Shown here: positions 1 through 8,632 of the stretch, piece after piece
How the letters are laid out: every line of letters starts with the position of its first letter
How positions within the stretch are numbered: the stretch's first letter is position 1
NCBI GenBank assembly: GCA_947632485.1
Contig: CANRPJ010000009.1
Span: 1 to 64,000 of the forward strand
DNA: 64,000 nt
Source: an uncultured Muribaculaceae bacterium
GTDB lineage: Bacteria > Bacteroidota > Bacteroidia > Bacteroidales > Muribaculaceae
Reading direction: 5' to 3'
Made by a program: the position numbers and the translations under genes
The notes under the pieces: generated by a model
Seen by the model: only the letters and a program-made list of their open reading frames with translations
Databases searched by the model: none
What the model was told of the DNA's origin: nothing

Positions 1-137
1 GCGATTTTTCGCGTCCGCCGATACAAAGGCGAGCAGAGAGTAGGGACGCGATTTTTCGCGTCCGCCGATACAAAGGCGAGCAGAGAGTAGGGACGCGATT
101 TTTCGCGTCCGCCGATACAAAGGCAAGTAGACAGTAG
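1..137. repeat. 47-bp tandem repeat array with palindromic core
   Basis: Three copies of a 47-bp unit start at 1, 48 and 95. The third is slightly diverged near its end, and the first may be cut by the window edge. Each unit contains an inverted repeat, GGACGCGA-TTTT-TCGCGTCC, that would form an 8-bp hairpin; the first copy lacks its left arm because the window starts there. The same core recurs in the array at 4637-4900, on the other side of the BspA-like gene. The spacing is too short and the unit too palindromic for CRISPR. It resembles REP/BIME-type intergenic repeats. Confidence 0.85.
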
Positions 138-361
138 GGAAAGGAGGCTTGACGGCCTTGACATTGACATGAGGTTAAATGAATGATACTCAGGCTACTA
201 ACCTTAAAAACGTGTCAAGGCTGCTATACTTGATTTCACTATACCGACGGACTCCACGACCAAAGACCGGATATGCTGACTTGACACGTCAAAGGCTTTA
301 TTAGGCTGTAGATAAGCGGATTAAGCCTATTTTCGTGTCAAGGCTGTCAAGCCGGCTTTCC
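138..361. mobile_element. MITE-like element with 26-bp imperfect terminal inverted repeats
   Basis: The ends at 138-163 and 336-361 are inverted copies of each other, identical at 23 of 26 positions by eye. The 224-bp interval has no credible reading frame. Internally it carries further copies of CGTGTCAAG: direct at 211-219 and 334-342, inverted at 280-288. Nested inverted repeats in a short non-coding segment fit a MITE or a larger structured palindromic repeat. I saw no clear target-site duplication. It directly abuts the 47-bp repeat array. Confidence 0.55.
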
Positions 362-433
362 TGTGAGCGCCACGAATAAGGCCCCTGCCCCGGAGAAGGA
401 CAGCGGCCCGATTCAATTCAGAAGCCTCGCGAC

Positions 434-3400
434 TTACACTATCACCTTGAAGGCCTTGCCACCTACACTTACGATGTAGACGCCGCGCGAGAGACCCTCG
501 ATGCGGTGCTCACGAGTCTTGGCTACGCGCATACCGGTCAACGAGTAAACCTCGACCTCCATGCCCTCAGGAGCCGTTACGATGATTATGCCTTCACGGG
601 CCACGGCGCTGATCTGAGCGTCAGCCTCAACGCCATCAATACCCGTCTTCGTCTCAACCGTCACCACGCAGGTAGCTTTCAGACCATTAGCAGTTTCGGC
701 GGTGATGGTAGCCGTACCGGCCTTCAGAGCCGTTACCAGACCGGTCTGATCCACCGTAACAACCGTCTCGTCGCTCGAGCTCCACGTAACGCTCTGATCC
801 GTAGCGTCAGCAGGAGTAACAGTAGCCGTAAGCTGCAGCGTCTCCTCCTCCTTAATCGTCTTAGCAGCCACATCAAGCGTGATGCCCTCAGCATCAATTG
901 AGACCACAGTTATATCGCAATAGGCACGGGCACCCGAAGAAGCTGTTACAGTGATTTGTGCGATACCAGCTGCAATTGCCTTTACAAGACCTTCGGAGCT
1001 TACCGTAGCCACATCTTCATCTGACGATTCCCAAGTCAACGTACCTTCGGCTGATGAAGTCGCGTTGAGCTGCAATGTAGCTCCGATTCCAAGCGTCTTC
1101 TTCTCAATATCAAGCGTCAGAGTCTCGGGTGCATCGAGATCAGCTACAATTTTACTGAACGAGCTCCATACCGGAGCGCTCTCGAATACGTCGGCATAGC
1201 CGGCCGGAACATGCAGCTCTGCCTGCGAATAGATAGATGCGTCGAAAGCATTATCAGCTGCATCAGGAGCAAGAAGCGAATAGCAGTCTATGCGGGTAAT
1301 ACTTCCGCAACCGGCAAACGCCAACTCGCCAACCGAGCCTACATTCGAGCCAATCGACACCTTATCGAGATTCTCACAACCTGCAAATGCCTCGCTACCA
1401 ATCGTACTGAGATCAGATTCTGGAACTTCGGAGGCACGCGTCAGTTTACCTGCTATCTTACCAATTACTGCCGAAAGAAGCGACTTACAATCCTGGAAAG
1501 CTTTCTCCCCAATTTCCTTAACCGTCTGCGGAATGTTTACATTCTCCAGACCGGTGCCGGTGAACGATCCGCTACCTATTTTCTCAACTGTATTGGAGAT
1601 CACCACCTCTACAAGATTCTTGAGTCCGGCGAAAGCATAGTCGCTCACTTCTTCCGTATCCTCCGGAATCTCAACGACATCAGTACTCTTGTTATCGATT
1701 ATCAGCTCAGCCCCGTAACAAAGCGGATTAGCATACTGACCCTCAAAACTGATTCCTAACCAACTTTCAATGCTGGAAGCATATACTTTCTTCAGATTCT
1801 TCGACCCCATGAAAGCACTACCATCAATTGAAGTGATTGAGTCACCAAGTTTGATAGATTCAAGTTTAAAGCAAGATTGGAAGGCAGCAATTTCGATGGA
1901 TTTCACTGAATTCGAAATTTCTACAGATGTAACACCGCTTCCAAGGAAAACTGATTCTCCCATTGCTTCGACGGAGTCGGGAATCTTGACCGAACCAAGA
2001 TTATTGGTCGAGCAGAATGCCCTATCCCCAATTGTCACCACTGACGACGGAATCTCTATAGAAGTAAAGTCGCTTCCCTCAAAAGCACCCCCGCCAATTT
2101 CGGTAACAGTGTCTGGAATCTTATATTCACCTTCTGTAGTGCCAAAACACGTAACTAACTTTGTCAATTCACGATTAAAGAGAACGCCGTCTTTCACTAC
2201 ATAATTTTCATCTTCAATAATAAAAGTCTTAAGCAGATCGCAGGCAGCAAAAGCTCCTGTACCTAAAACTGGCATGCTACCCTTGATAGTAACTGATTCC
2301 AATGCCTCGCAACCGTAAAATCCTGCATTATCAATCTCCTTTACCGATTCTGGGATTATGAGCGAGGTGAAATAATTGGAGTTAATAAATGCATTCTCCC
2401 CTATAATGGTGACCGAATTGGGTATGGTGATTGATCTGATTGTAGAACTTAAAAAAGATCGTTCTCCAATAGTGTCGACCGAAGAAGGAACTACATAATC
2501 ACCACCTAATCCCAACGGATATGCTATAAGCTTGGTCATCGACTTATTAAATAGTACTCCATCTTTTACAGTATATTTCTGGCTATCGCCATCTATACTA
2601 TAGCTCTTTACACTTGAAGTTTCGTTTATTTCGAATATGACACTTTCATCTACATCATTGCCAATATTGATAGTTTCGAGCTGAGGACAACCCCAAAGAA
2701 CACCTTGACCAAATACTTGAAGCGAGTTCGGGATATTGAAATACTTAAGCTTACTACAACCTGCAAAGGCATCTGTTCCTATTGATACTACAGAATTAGG
2801 AATCTCAACTACCTCAAGAGCAGAACATAATGTAAAAGCTTCTTTACCTATTGTAGTAACAGAGGAGGGTATAGTAATCCCTGTAAGCTCACTACATTCA
2901 TAAAATGCTCCATCTGTAATCTCGGTAACAGTTTCCGGAATCTTATATTCTCCTTCCATAGTACCGATACATGTAATCAGTATAGTGAGATCTTTATTAA
3001 AAAGCACTTTGTCTTTAACTGCGTAGTTTGAATCATCGATTGAAAAAGTATTCAGTTTTGGACAGTTACCAAAAACACTCTTACCCAAAATGGGCAGATT
3101 CCCTTTTATTGTGACATCAGAGAGTTGAAGACAGTTATAAAAACCATTTTCCCCTATCTCCTTTACAGACGCAGGAATTTTGATTGACTCCAGATTATTG
3201 ACGAAATTGAATGCACTTCTCCCTATAGCTACAACGGAATTAGGAATTTCCACTGAACTTACCGCTGACCCTTGAAAAGCACCTTCACCTATTATTTCTA
3301 CGGTTGAAGGAATATTATAGTTTCCACCAAGACCTCGCGGATAACGTAAAAGAGTCGTTATCGTTTTATTAAAAAGCACTCCGTCTTTTACGGCGAGTTG

Positions 3401-4105
3401 CTGATTTTTCTCACTTATCTTAAACTCTTTAAGGTTATCAACTCCTTCGGTGATAGTTGCAACCGAACTTTCATTTACGAGTGAACCAATATATATACAC
3501 TCAATGGCATCACATTGCCAAAAGGGAAAGGCTCCAAATATATATGTAGAATCAGGAATCGTAAACGATTTAAGACTAGAACAGTATGAAAAAGCCTGGG
3601 TATCTATAGTGGTAATGTCTTCGTGCAAAGATATCTCTCCGAGTGAAGTACAAGATAAGAAAGCAAACTTCGGGATTACGACTACAGACTTTCCTATACT
3701 TACTGACTTAAGACTTCCACACCCCCGGCAAAATGATTCTCCAAGTCCTATTACGGTGTCCGGAATATCTAACGATATGATACCGGATTTGGAAAAAGCG
3801 TAAGACCCAATCTTTGTTACAGATTCAGGAATCACTACTTGAGTGAGCTCAGATTGATTACTGAATGCATTGTCACCGATTTCGGTTAAGGAAAAACTCA
3901 CTTCAGCATCAAGAGGATTGGCTGGAAGAATAATCTCTCCGACAACAGTCTGGTTAGCTGACACCTTACAGGTTTTAGCGACTTCATCGATTACGGTGTA
4001 TGTGATGGTCTGGCCTTCGTAGGTGTAAGTGAAGTCACGAGCTGCGACACGCACTGGTAATAGTCCAGCCAGTGCAATCAACAAAAGGAGTAGTTTTTTC
4101 TTCAT
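434..4105 (-). CDS. BspA-like leucine-rich-repeat surface protein with Ig-like domains and T9SS-like tail
   Basis: Product of about 1223 aa. I start it at the ATG at 4105, which gives a clean signal peptide (MKKKLLLLLIALAGLLPVRV); an ATG nine codons upstream would put a polar stretch in front. Residues about 40-1000 are LRR_5 (BspA/TpLRR) repeats with recurring 'IPxSVxxIGxxAF' motifs. Two bacterial Ig-like (BIG_2) domains follow at about 1000-1155. The last 60 residues look like a type IX secretion C-terminal sorting domain, with 'VYSLTGMRV' and 'GVYIVSVGGKAFKVIV'. An internal block of about 274 aa is duplicated, with 'KDGVLFNK' segments 822 nt apart. BspA proteins bind host matrix or other bacteria; an adhesin role here is inference. 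The gene stands alone between repeat arrays and I found no clear promoter. Confidence 0.9.
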   Translation of the reverse strand: MKKKLLLLLIALAGLLPVRVAARDFTYTYEGQTITYTVIDEVAKTCKVSANQTVVGEIILPANPLDAEVSFSLTEIGDNAFSNQSELTQVVIPESVTKIGSYAFSKSGIISLDIPDTVIGLGESFCRGCGSLKSVSIGKSVVVIPKFAFLSCTSLGEISLHEDITTIDTQAFSYCSSLKSFTIPDSTYIFGAFPFWQCDAIECIYIGSLVNESSVATITEGVDNLKEFKISEKNQQLAVKDGVLFNKTITTLLRYPRGLGGNYNIPSTVEIIGEGAFQGSAVSSVEIPNSVVAIGRSAFNFVNNLESIKIPASVKEIGENGFYNCLQLSDVTIKGNLPILGKSVFGNCPKLNTFSIDDSNYAVKDKVLFNKDLTILITCIGTMEGEYKIPETVTEITDGAFYECSELTGITIPSSVTTIGKEAFTLCSALEVVEIPNSVVSIGTDAFAGCSKLKYFNIPNSLQVFGQGVLWGCPQLETINIGNDVDESVIFEINETSSVKSYSIDGDSQKYTVKDGVLFNKSMTKLIAYPLGLGGDYVVPSSVDTIGERSFLSSTIRSITIPNSVTIIGENAFINSNYFTSLIIPESVKEIDNAGFYGCEALESVTIKGSMPVLGTGAFAACDLLKTFIIEDENYVVKDGVLFNRELTKLVTCFGTTEGEYKIPDTVTEIGGGAFEGSDFTSIEIPSSVVTIGDRAFCSTNNLGSVKIPDSVEAMGESVFLGSGVTSVEISNSVKSIEIAAFQSCFKLESIKLGDSITSIDGSAFMGSKNLKKVYASSIESWLGISFEGQYANPLCYGAELIIDNKSTDVVEIPEDTEEVSDYAFAGLKNLVEVVISNTVEKIGSGSFTGTGLENVNIPQTVKEIGEKAFQDCKSLLSAVIGKIAGKLTRASEVPESDLSTIGSEAFAGCENLDKVSIGSNVGSVGELAFAGCGSITRIDCYSLLAPDAADNAFDASIYSQAELHVPAGYADVFESAPVWSSFSKIVADLDAPETLTLDIEKKTLGIGATLQLNATSSAEGTLTWESSDEDVATVSSEGLVKAIAAGIAQITVTASSGARAYCDITVVSIDAEGITLDVAAKTIKEEETLQLTATVTPADATDQSVTWSSSDETVVTVDQTGLVTALKAGTATITAETANGLKATCVVTVETKTGIDGVEADAQISAVAREGIIIVTAPEGMEVEVYSLTGMRVAKTREHRIEGLSRGVYIVSVGGKAFKVIV

Positions 4106-4132
4106 AAGAAAATTCCGTGTCGTTGGGCTCAC

Positions 4133-5017
4133 CTCATTGACATTAGGTTAGAACAAGAAAAGCGTGAGAGCCGTACCAGTTACTCGTCCCACCATCAGAG
4201 GCCTTCGCATTGCCCGGTCAGTTCGGAACGAGCAACGCAGAGCCTCACGCAGAATATGATATATGCCGACAGTCAACGCTCCCACGCTGATGCCGAACGA
4301 TATACATATCCACAAGGCATCTACCGTTGCTGCATTCTTGACTGACCAATGAAAGTTGCGAAGTTTCTGATGGTCAAGAAAGTAGCGCTGATAAACGCTT
4401 TTTCAACATGTTTGCCTACCCACCCGCTTTACCCTTACCCGGCTCTGCAGGTAGGTATGCAGCGCAAAGATACAATCAATTATCTTTCTGGGCAATACCT
4501 TTTTTTATCTTTCTCTTCCGCATTTTATTGGGAGGGGGTACGAATACCAAGGACGCCTTAGGGACATGCCTTTGGCATGTTTCCCACTAATATTTTGATA
4601 ATCTGCAAATACGGTGTGGATGCGAAAAATCGCGTCCCTACCAATATGCCGATGGCAAGCCTCGTCGGTACGCGGCGATGGATATAAAGGACATAAGCGG
4701 GAAGGCGGTAGGGACGCGATTTTTCGCGTCCGCAGAGACAGGACATAAGCGGGAAGGCGGTAGGGACGCGAATTTTCGCGTCCGCAGAGACAGGACATAA
4801 GCGGGAAGGCGGTAGGGACGCGAATTTTCGCGTCCGCAGAGACAGGGCATAAGCGGGGAGGCGGTAGTGACGCGATTTTTCGCGTCCGCAGATAAAGAGT
4901 ATAGGCGAGAAGGCGTGCCGGAGGCATGCCGCTATCCAGCAACCCCCGATGGGGTCGATATTGGCGAGATTGGCTAAGGAAGCTATTGGAGGAAGCAACA
5001 GAGCTTAGGAGAAAGCA
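4133..5017. other. Long intergenic region, no convincing gene
   Basis: This stretch lies between the BspA-like gene and the tonB terminator. Its right half is the palindromic repeat array at 4637-4900. At 4162-4250 nested inverted repeats (GCGTGAG/CTCACGC and CTCGT/ACGAG) could fold into a hairpin. A minus-strand reading frame of about 85 codons ends at 4148 and contains a hydrophobic segment, but it has no ATG near its 5' end, so it may be a gene remnant or chance. A short hairpin (ACATGCC-TTT-GGCATGT) lies near 4565-4581. Short overlapping frames over the repeats are artefacts of the repeat units. Confidence 0.6.
4637..4900. repeat. 52-bp palindromic tandem repeat array
   Basis: Four units start at 4689, 4741, 4793 and 4845, exactly 52 bp apart, each carrying the inverted repeat GGACGCGA..TCGCGTCC. 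In the two middle copies the hairpin is extended to GGACGCGAA-TT-TTCGCGTCC, so both arms changed together and pairing was kept. A partial copy in the opposite orientation lies at about 4637-4654. The core matches the array at 1-137 but the spacer differs. A separate palindrome rich in GGCATGCC lies just beyond, at about 4913-4932. The period is not a multiple of three, which argues against coding. Confidence 0.85.
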
Positions 5018-5045
5018 GAAGCGGCCTCCCGAAGGAAGCCGCTTC
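5018..5045 (-). terminator. Rho-independent terminator of the exbB-tonB operon
   Basis: A 12-bp stem pairs 5018-5029 with 5034-5045 around a TTCG tetraloop (read on the minus strand). It is followed on the minus strand by a pyrimidine-rich tract. It lies about 30 nt after the tonB stop codon. Confidence 0.8.
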
Positions 5046-5073
5046 ATGAATATAGGGGGTTAGAATCTCAAGC

Positions 5074-5934
5074 TTAGTTGAGACGGAAGGTGACGGGCAG
5101 CTGGAAGTAGGAGCGAACGGGAACACCGTTGTTCTTACCGGGCTGCCATTTCGGCATGGACTTAACCACGCGAATAGCTTCCTTGTCGCAGTCGCGATCA
5201 AGACCCTTGAGCACTGTTACAGCGCCGATGGAGCCGTCTTTCTCAACCACGAACTGGAGCACAACCTTACCCTGCACATCATTCTGAGTTGCTGCTTCGG
5301 GATAGTGGATGTGCGAGCCGAGATACTTCATCAGGGCAGCCATACCTCCGGGGAATTCTGCGCGCTGCTCTACAGCTACGAAGATCTCGTCCTCTTTCGG
5401 CTTAACCTCAGGTTCCGGTTCTTTAACTACAACCTGCTCCTGAACTGCCTTGAATTTATCGGCATCATCGGAACCCTCCTGGTTTACAACACCGCGGGCG
5501 GTATTGTCTTCCTTCTGGGTATCCATATCCATCACCTCGTTTTTCACCTTATCGGCGTCGACGATGGCGATCTGGGTCACCTGTACCGTTGCGAGCACTT
5601 CCTGAGGAACCTCAATTTCGGGCTGCTCAAATTTCTGCTCTTCCGGTTCTTCTTCTACTACGTCCGGCTCCTGCTCAATGATGGCCTGGCTCATCTTCTC
5701 TGCCTGCTCCTTTGCTTCGAGTGCGCGCTTTTCTGCGGCATAGTCGGAGTATTTGTTGTAGGCGATAAGAAGGATAAACACTACTACGAGGCCAATCAGA
5801 GTATAGAGCACTGCCATATTGTGGCGACGATCACTCTGCTTGCGAAGCTGGTATGCGCCGAACTCTTTGTTCTTGTCGGCGAATATCATGTCGCGCCATT
5901 CCTTTGAAGTCAGATCTACATTATTCTTTGCCAT
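5074..5934 (-). CDS. tonB: Energy transducer TonB
   Basis: Protein of 286 aa that passes proton-motive energy from the ExbB/ExbD motor to outer-membrane TonB-dependent receptors. The layout is classical: a cytoplasmic N-terminus, one transmembrane helix at about 40-62, an acidic Glu/Pro-rich periplasmic linker at about 80-190, and a C-terminal TonB domain at about 195-286 with 'FPGGMAALMKYL', 'GKVVLQFVVEKDGSI' and 'PVTFRLN'. It is the last gene of exbB-exbD-exbD-tonB, 34 nt after the second exbD and just before a strong terminator. Likely clients in this window are the receptors at 40.9, 47.9 and 58.8 kb; that link is inference. Confidence 0.95.
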   Translation of the reverse strand: MAKNNVDLTSKEWRDMIFADKNKEFGAYQLRKQSDRRHNMAVLYTLIGLVVVFILLIAYNKYSDYAAEKRALEAKEQAEKMSQAIIEQEPDVVEEEPEEQKFEQPEIEVPQEVLATVQVTQIAIVDADKVKNEVMDMDTQKEDNTARGVVNQEGSDDADKFKAVQEQVVVKEPEPEVKPKEDEIFVAVEQRAEFPGGMAALMKYLGSHIHYPEAATQNDVQGKVVLQFVVEKDGSIGAVTVLKGLDRDCDKEAIRVVKSMPKWQPGKNNGVPVRSYFQLPVTFRLN

Positions 5935-5968
5935 AATCTTCTGATTTTATGCGGTTATAAATCTGACC

Positions 5969-6727
5969 TCACTCATGGTGATTGTTCTGGTAATCGATAA
6001 GCATCACGGAGTCAGCGCGGTTCATGTTGTCGATCTGATACTTGGCAATCGAGTTGATCTGCATCTCATCGAGAATCTCCACGAGGCTGCCGTAGGAGGC
6101 CTGCGGGGTCGATTTGATAATGATCACCGGTTTCTTCAGATTTTCGTTACGACGCACTTCCTTTGCCAGCTCGTCATACTTCGCCTGATCAATCTTACCT
6201 TCGCGGAACTGCACTTTCAGCTTCTCAATCTCCTTGAGCACTTCCATATTGCGGTCCTGAATGATTTTGCGGATACCGCGGGCGCCGTCCATAGCTGCGC
6301 CAGAGGTGCCTTCATTTGACAGGAACTCGGATTTCTCAAGGTTATTGTTGGCGGAGATAATGCTACCTCCAGCGCCAAACATTCCTTCATCGCCGCCGGG
6401 CTTGCCAAAGTAGTAGTAGACCTCGGTCTGCACTTTGCCATTCACGGAGTCGACGTCGAAGCTGCCTTTCTTGCGTTTCGCGTCAAGAATGATTGTCACA
6501 GCGTCGTCGGCCGATGCCTGCGACATGTTCTCTACATTGTCGACCTTCTCATTGGAGGGGAGGGCGATGTTGAGGGTCTGTGACTTGATCATCGTGGTAC
6601 ACAGCATGAAGAACGTGATGAGCAACATGTTCATGTCGACCATAGGAGTGAAATCGACACGGATCTGCATCTTCTTCTGGTGGTTCTTGCCTTTGCCACC
6701 ACCATTATCTTGTGCTATCTCTGCCAT
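5969..6727 (-). CDS. exbD: ExbD/TolR-family biopolymer transport protein (second copy)
   Basis: Protein of 252 aa, longer than E. coli ExbD (about 140 aa) as is common in Bacteroidetes. One N-terminal transmembrane helix follows 'IRVDFTPMVDMNMLLITFF', which includes the conserved proton-pathway Asp of ExbD/TolR. The C-terminal part is periplasmic and ends with a domain containing 'KPVIIIKSTPQASYGSLVEI'. It starts 1 nt after the stop of the first exbD, so the two are translationally close. Two non-identical ExbDs in one operon suggest a mixed stator complex; this is inferred from gene order. Confidence 0.93.
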   Translation of the reverse strand: MAEIAQDNGGGKGKNHQKKMQIRVDFTPMVDMNMLLITFFMLCTTMIKSQTLNIALPSNEKVDNVENMSQASADDAVTIILDAKRKKGSFDVDSVNGKVQTEVYYYFGKPGGDEGMFGAGGSIISANNNLEKSEFLSNEGTSGAAMDGARGIRKIIQDRNMEVLKEIEKLKVQFREGKIDQAKYDELAKEVRRNENLKKPVIIIKSTPQASYGSLVEILDEMQINSIAKYQIDNMNRADSVMLIDYQNNHHE

Positions 6728-6728
6728 A

Positions 6729-7454
6729 TTATTCGTCTCCTGCCTTTAATGCTGTGAGCAATGTAAACTTGTTCATGTGAATCGTCTGCAGGTTGTCCAT
6801 CACCATGTGGATCACGTCGAATGCCGTGTTTCCGTCGGCTTTGATGGCCACACCTGAGCCGTCTTTGATCGCACTCGCCAGATTTTCGTTTTCGGTTTGG
6901 CGGATTGCTTTCATCCACATCTGGAACTCATTGGGTTTGTTTTCGTCAGAATTCCAGGAGATGGGTATACCGGTAGTGTGGTTCGGATTTTCGTCCTTAC
7001 CCATCAGCCAGTTGTCCATCTTTGTTGTGCCTTCCTGCTCAGAAGCGAGATCAAGGAACTCGCCCATCTGGCTCAGAGGCACTCCGAACGACCCGAGCTT
7101 GCTGAAAGCGAGCTTCTGCTGGGGCGTGAAGTTTACCTTTTTCGTGTAGTTTTCGTTGTAGATTTCGCTCACTTTGTCAAGAAGCGCCATGCGCATCTTT
7201 TCGTTAGACCATTTGCTGGCCGTATCATTGTTCATCGTGAGCCAAACCTTGCCTTCCGGGTTTACGAGCACCTGCACGTAGTTGGTTTCCTGCACCTTCT
7301 GTTCAGATACCGAAGGCGGGGTTACGACCGTAGCAGGTTCCTTTGCGAGGAAGGTCGAAGTCAACATGAAGAAGGTAAGAAGCAGCACAGTCACGTCACT
7401 CATCGCCGTCATGTCGATGAACGTGCTCTTTTTTGCAATTTTTACTCTTCCCAT
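6729..7454 (-). CDS. exbD: ExbD/TolR-family biopolymer transport protein (first copy)
   Basis: Protein of 241 aa with an N-terminal transmembrane helix containing 'DMTAMSDVTVLLLTFFML', which carries the ExbD functional Asp. A long periplasmic region follows, with an insertion relative to enterobacterial ExbD and a C-terminal 'GVAIKADGNTAFDVIHMVM' segment typical of ExbD folds. It lies 54 nt downstream of exbB and directly upstream of the second exbD. It shares only the overall fold with that neighbour, so the pair is an old duplication rather than a recent one. Confidence 0.93.
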   Translation of the reverse strand: MGRVKIAKKSTFIDMTAMSDVTVLLLTFFMLTSTFLAKEPATVVTPPSVSEQKVQETNYVQVLVNPEGKVWLTMNNDTASKWSNEKMRMALLDKVSEIYNENYTKKVNFTPQQKLAFSKLGSFGVPLSQMGEFLDLASEQEGTTKMDNWLMGKDENPNHTTGIPISWNSDENKPNEFQMWMKAIRQTENENLASAIKDGSGVAIKADGNTAFDVIHMVMDNLQTIHMNKFTLLTALKAGDE

Positions 7455-7508
7455 TACTGTTAACTTAATCGGTTGCTATTTGTGGTTATGGGGCTTACGC
7501 CCACGCAA

Positions 7509-8363
7509 TTAGTGCGTAGCAGCAAAAGTAGCCACGATGGAGAAACCGATCTCGTCGATAGCGTAGGTGAGGTTGTCGATTTTGTTGGTGAAGAAGTTGT
7601 ACGAGATAACAGCGAATGCACCAGTTGCGATACCGAAGGCGGTGTTCACAAGTGCCTCGGAGATACCAGTCGACAGCTCGGTGGAGTCAGGCGAACCAGA
7701 AGCAGCAAGAGCCTGGAACGACTTGATCATACCCATCACAGTACCGAGAAGACCTACGAGAGTACCGAGAGTGGTCAGCGTAGCCACGATAGGGAGGTTC
7801 TGGCTCAGAGAAGGCATCTCAAGAGCGGTAGCCTCTTCTACCTCGTTGCGCAGAGTGGTGAGCTTCTGCTCTTTGCTGAGCACGGTGTTGGCGTCCATCT
7901 CTTTGTATTTCACGAGCGTGTTGTAAACTACGCTTGCTACAGAACCCTTCTGCTGCTTGCAACGCTGCATAGCGGCGTCGATCTTGTTGGCAGCGAGGTC
8001 AGCCTTGATGTCGGCTACGAACTTGGTGGTGTTGCCCTTGCCAGAAGCAGAGCTGATGGCGATCCAGCGCTCGATGGAGAGCGTGATTACCGTAAGAAGC
8101 AGAGTCATCAGGATAGGTACGATGAAGCCGCCTTTGTAGACAGTACCAGCGAGGTTGAGGGGGTGACCGTCGGTCGTGCCACCTTCGAAGTTGCCGGATG
8201 CTCCCATGCCGAAGAGGTAGATGCAGACACCAGCGATAGCGCAGGCGATGATCACGAGAAATGCGTTGCGGATGCCGCGAACGTTGCTGATTTTCTCCTC
8301 CTTCTTAACTTGTGAAGCACTCGGCTTCACGGCCGGAGCAGCAGTTGGTTTTTGAGATTCCAT
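7509..8363 (-). CDS. exbB: MotA/TolQ/ExbB proton channel family protein
   Basis: Protein of 284 aa forming the pentameric channel of the TonB motor in the inner membrane. A charged N-terminal tail of about 30 aa precedes transmembrane helices near 32-52, 80-100, 165-190 and 210-240. The conserved MotA/TolQ/ExbB region is seen in 'LPIVATLTTLGTLVGLLGTV' and 'GISEALVNTAFGIATGAFAV'. It is the first gene of the operon and has a well-formed promoter at 8457-8486, leaving a leader of about 85 nt. TolQ is the main alternative, but the tonB at the end of the operon favours ExbB. Confidence 0.94.
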   Translation of the reverse strand: MESQKPTAAPAVKPSASQVKKEEKISNVRGIRNAFLVIIACAIAGVCIYLFGMGASGNFEGGTTDGHPLNLAGTVYKGGFIVPILMTLLLTVITLSIERWIAISSASGKGNTTKFVADIKADLAANKIDAAMQRCKQQKGSVASVVYNTLVKYKEMDANTVLSKEQKLTTLRNEVEEATALEMPSLSQNLPIVATLTTLGTLVGLLGTVMGMIKSFQALAASGSPDSTELSTGISEALVNTAFGIATGAFAVISYNFFTNKIDNLTYAIDEIGFSIVATFAATH

Positions 8364-8456
8364 AATGCTTGTTTTTGGTTAGTTATAAAAATGTTGTTTG
8401 TTGTTGTCTTCTCTATGCAATACCCGCTTCGCCGAGCTAATCGGGGATTGACTTCG

Positions 8457-8486
8457 CAAAGTTACTATTATTCTCCAATAATCCAA
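8457..8486 (-). promoter_or_regulatory. Bacteroides-type promoter of the exbB operon
   Basis: On the minus strand there is a -33 TTG at 8484-8486, a 19-nt spacer and a -7 box TAACTTTG at 8457-8464. This matches the Bacteroidota housekeeping sigma consensus (TTG, about 19-21 nt, TAnnTTTG). Confidence 0.75.
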
Positions 8487-8582
8487 TAGTGAATAGCTGT
8501 AAAAAAATCATCAGCAGGGTAAAAAAAGTTCTGAAGAGGGTCTGAAGACCCTGTTTTGCGGCTTTGAGGGGAGAGAAAATGA

Positions 8583-8608
8583 GGAGGGGCGACCGAAGTC
8601 GTCCCTCC
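8583..8608 (-). terminator. Rho-independent terminator after pgk
   Basis: An 11-bp stem (8583-8593 with 8598-8608, one G-U pair) closes on a TTCG tetraloop in the minus orientation and is followed by a T-rich stretch. It lies about 25 nt beyond the pgk stop. Confidence 0.8.
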
Positions 8609-8632
8609 TTGAAATCTTCAGAAAAAACAGAT

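Noticed and set aside
1..137. Possible CRISPR array at the left end
   Set aside because: Repeat and spacer are both constant across copies, so it is a plain tandem repeat with a palindromic core; no cas genes are in the window.
4148..4410. Minus-strand frame with a hydrophobic segment upstream of the BspA gene
   Set aside because: No ATG near its 5' end and no recognisable family; kept only as a possible remnant in the intergenic note.
4505..5047. Several overlapping minus-strand reading frames of 70-180 codons with repeated 'LRTRK' segments
   Set aside because: They arise from the 52-bp palindromic repeats, which are not a multiple of three, so the same motif appears in shifting frames. 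No start context or domain supports them.
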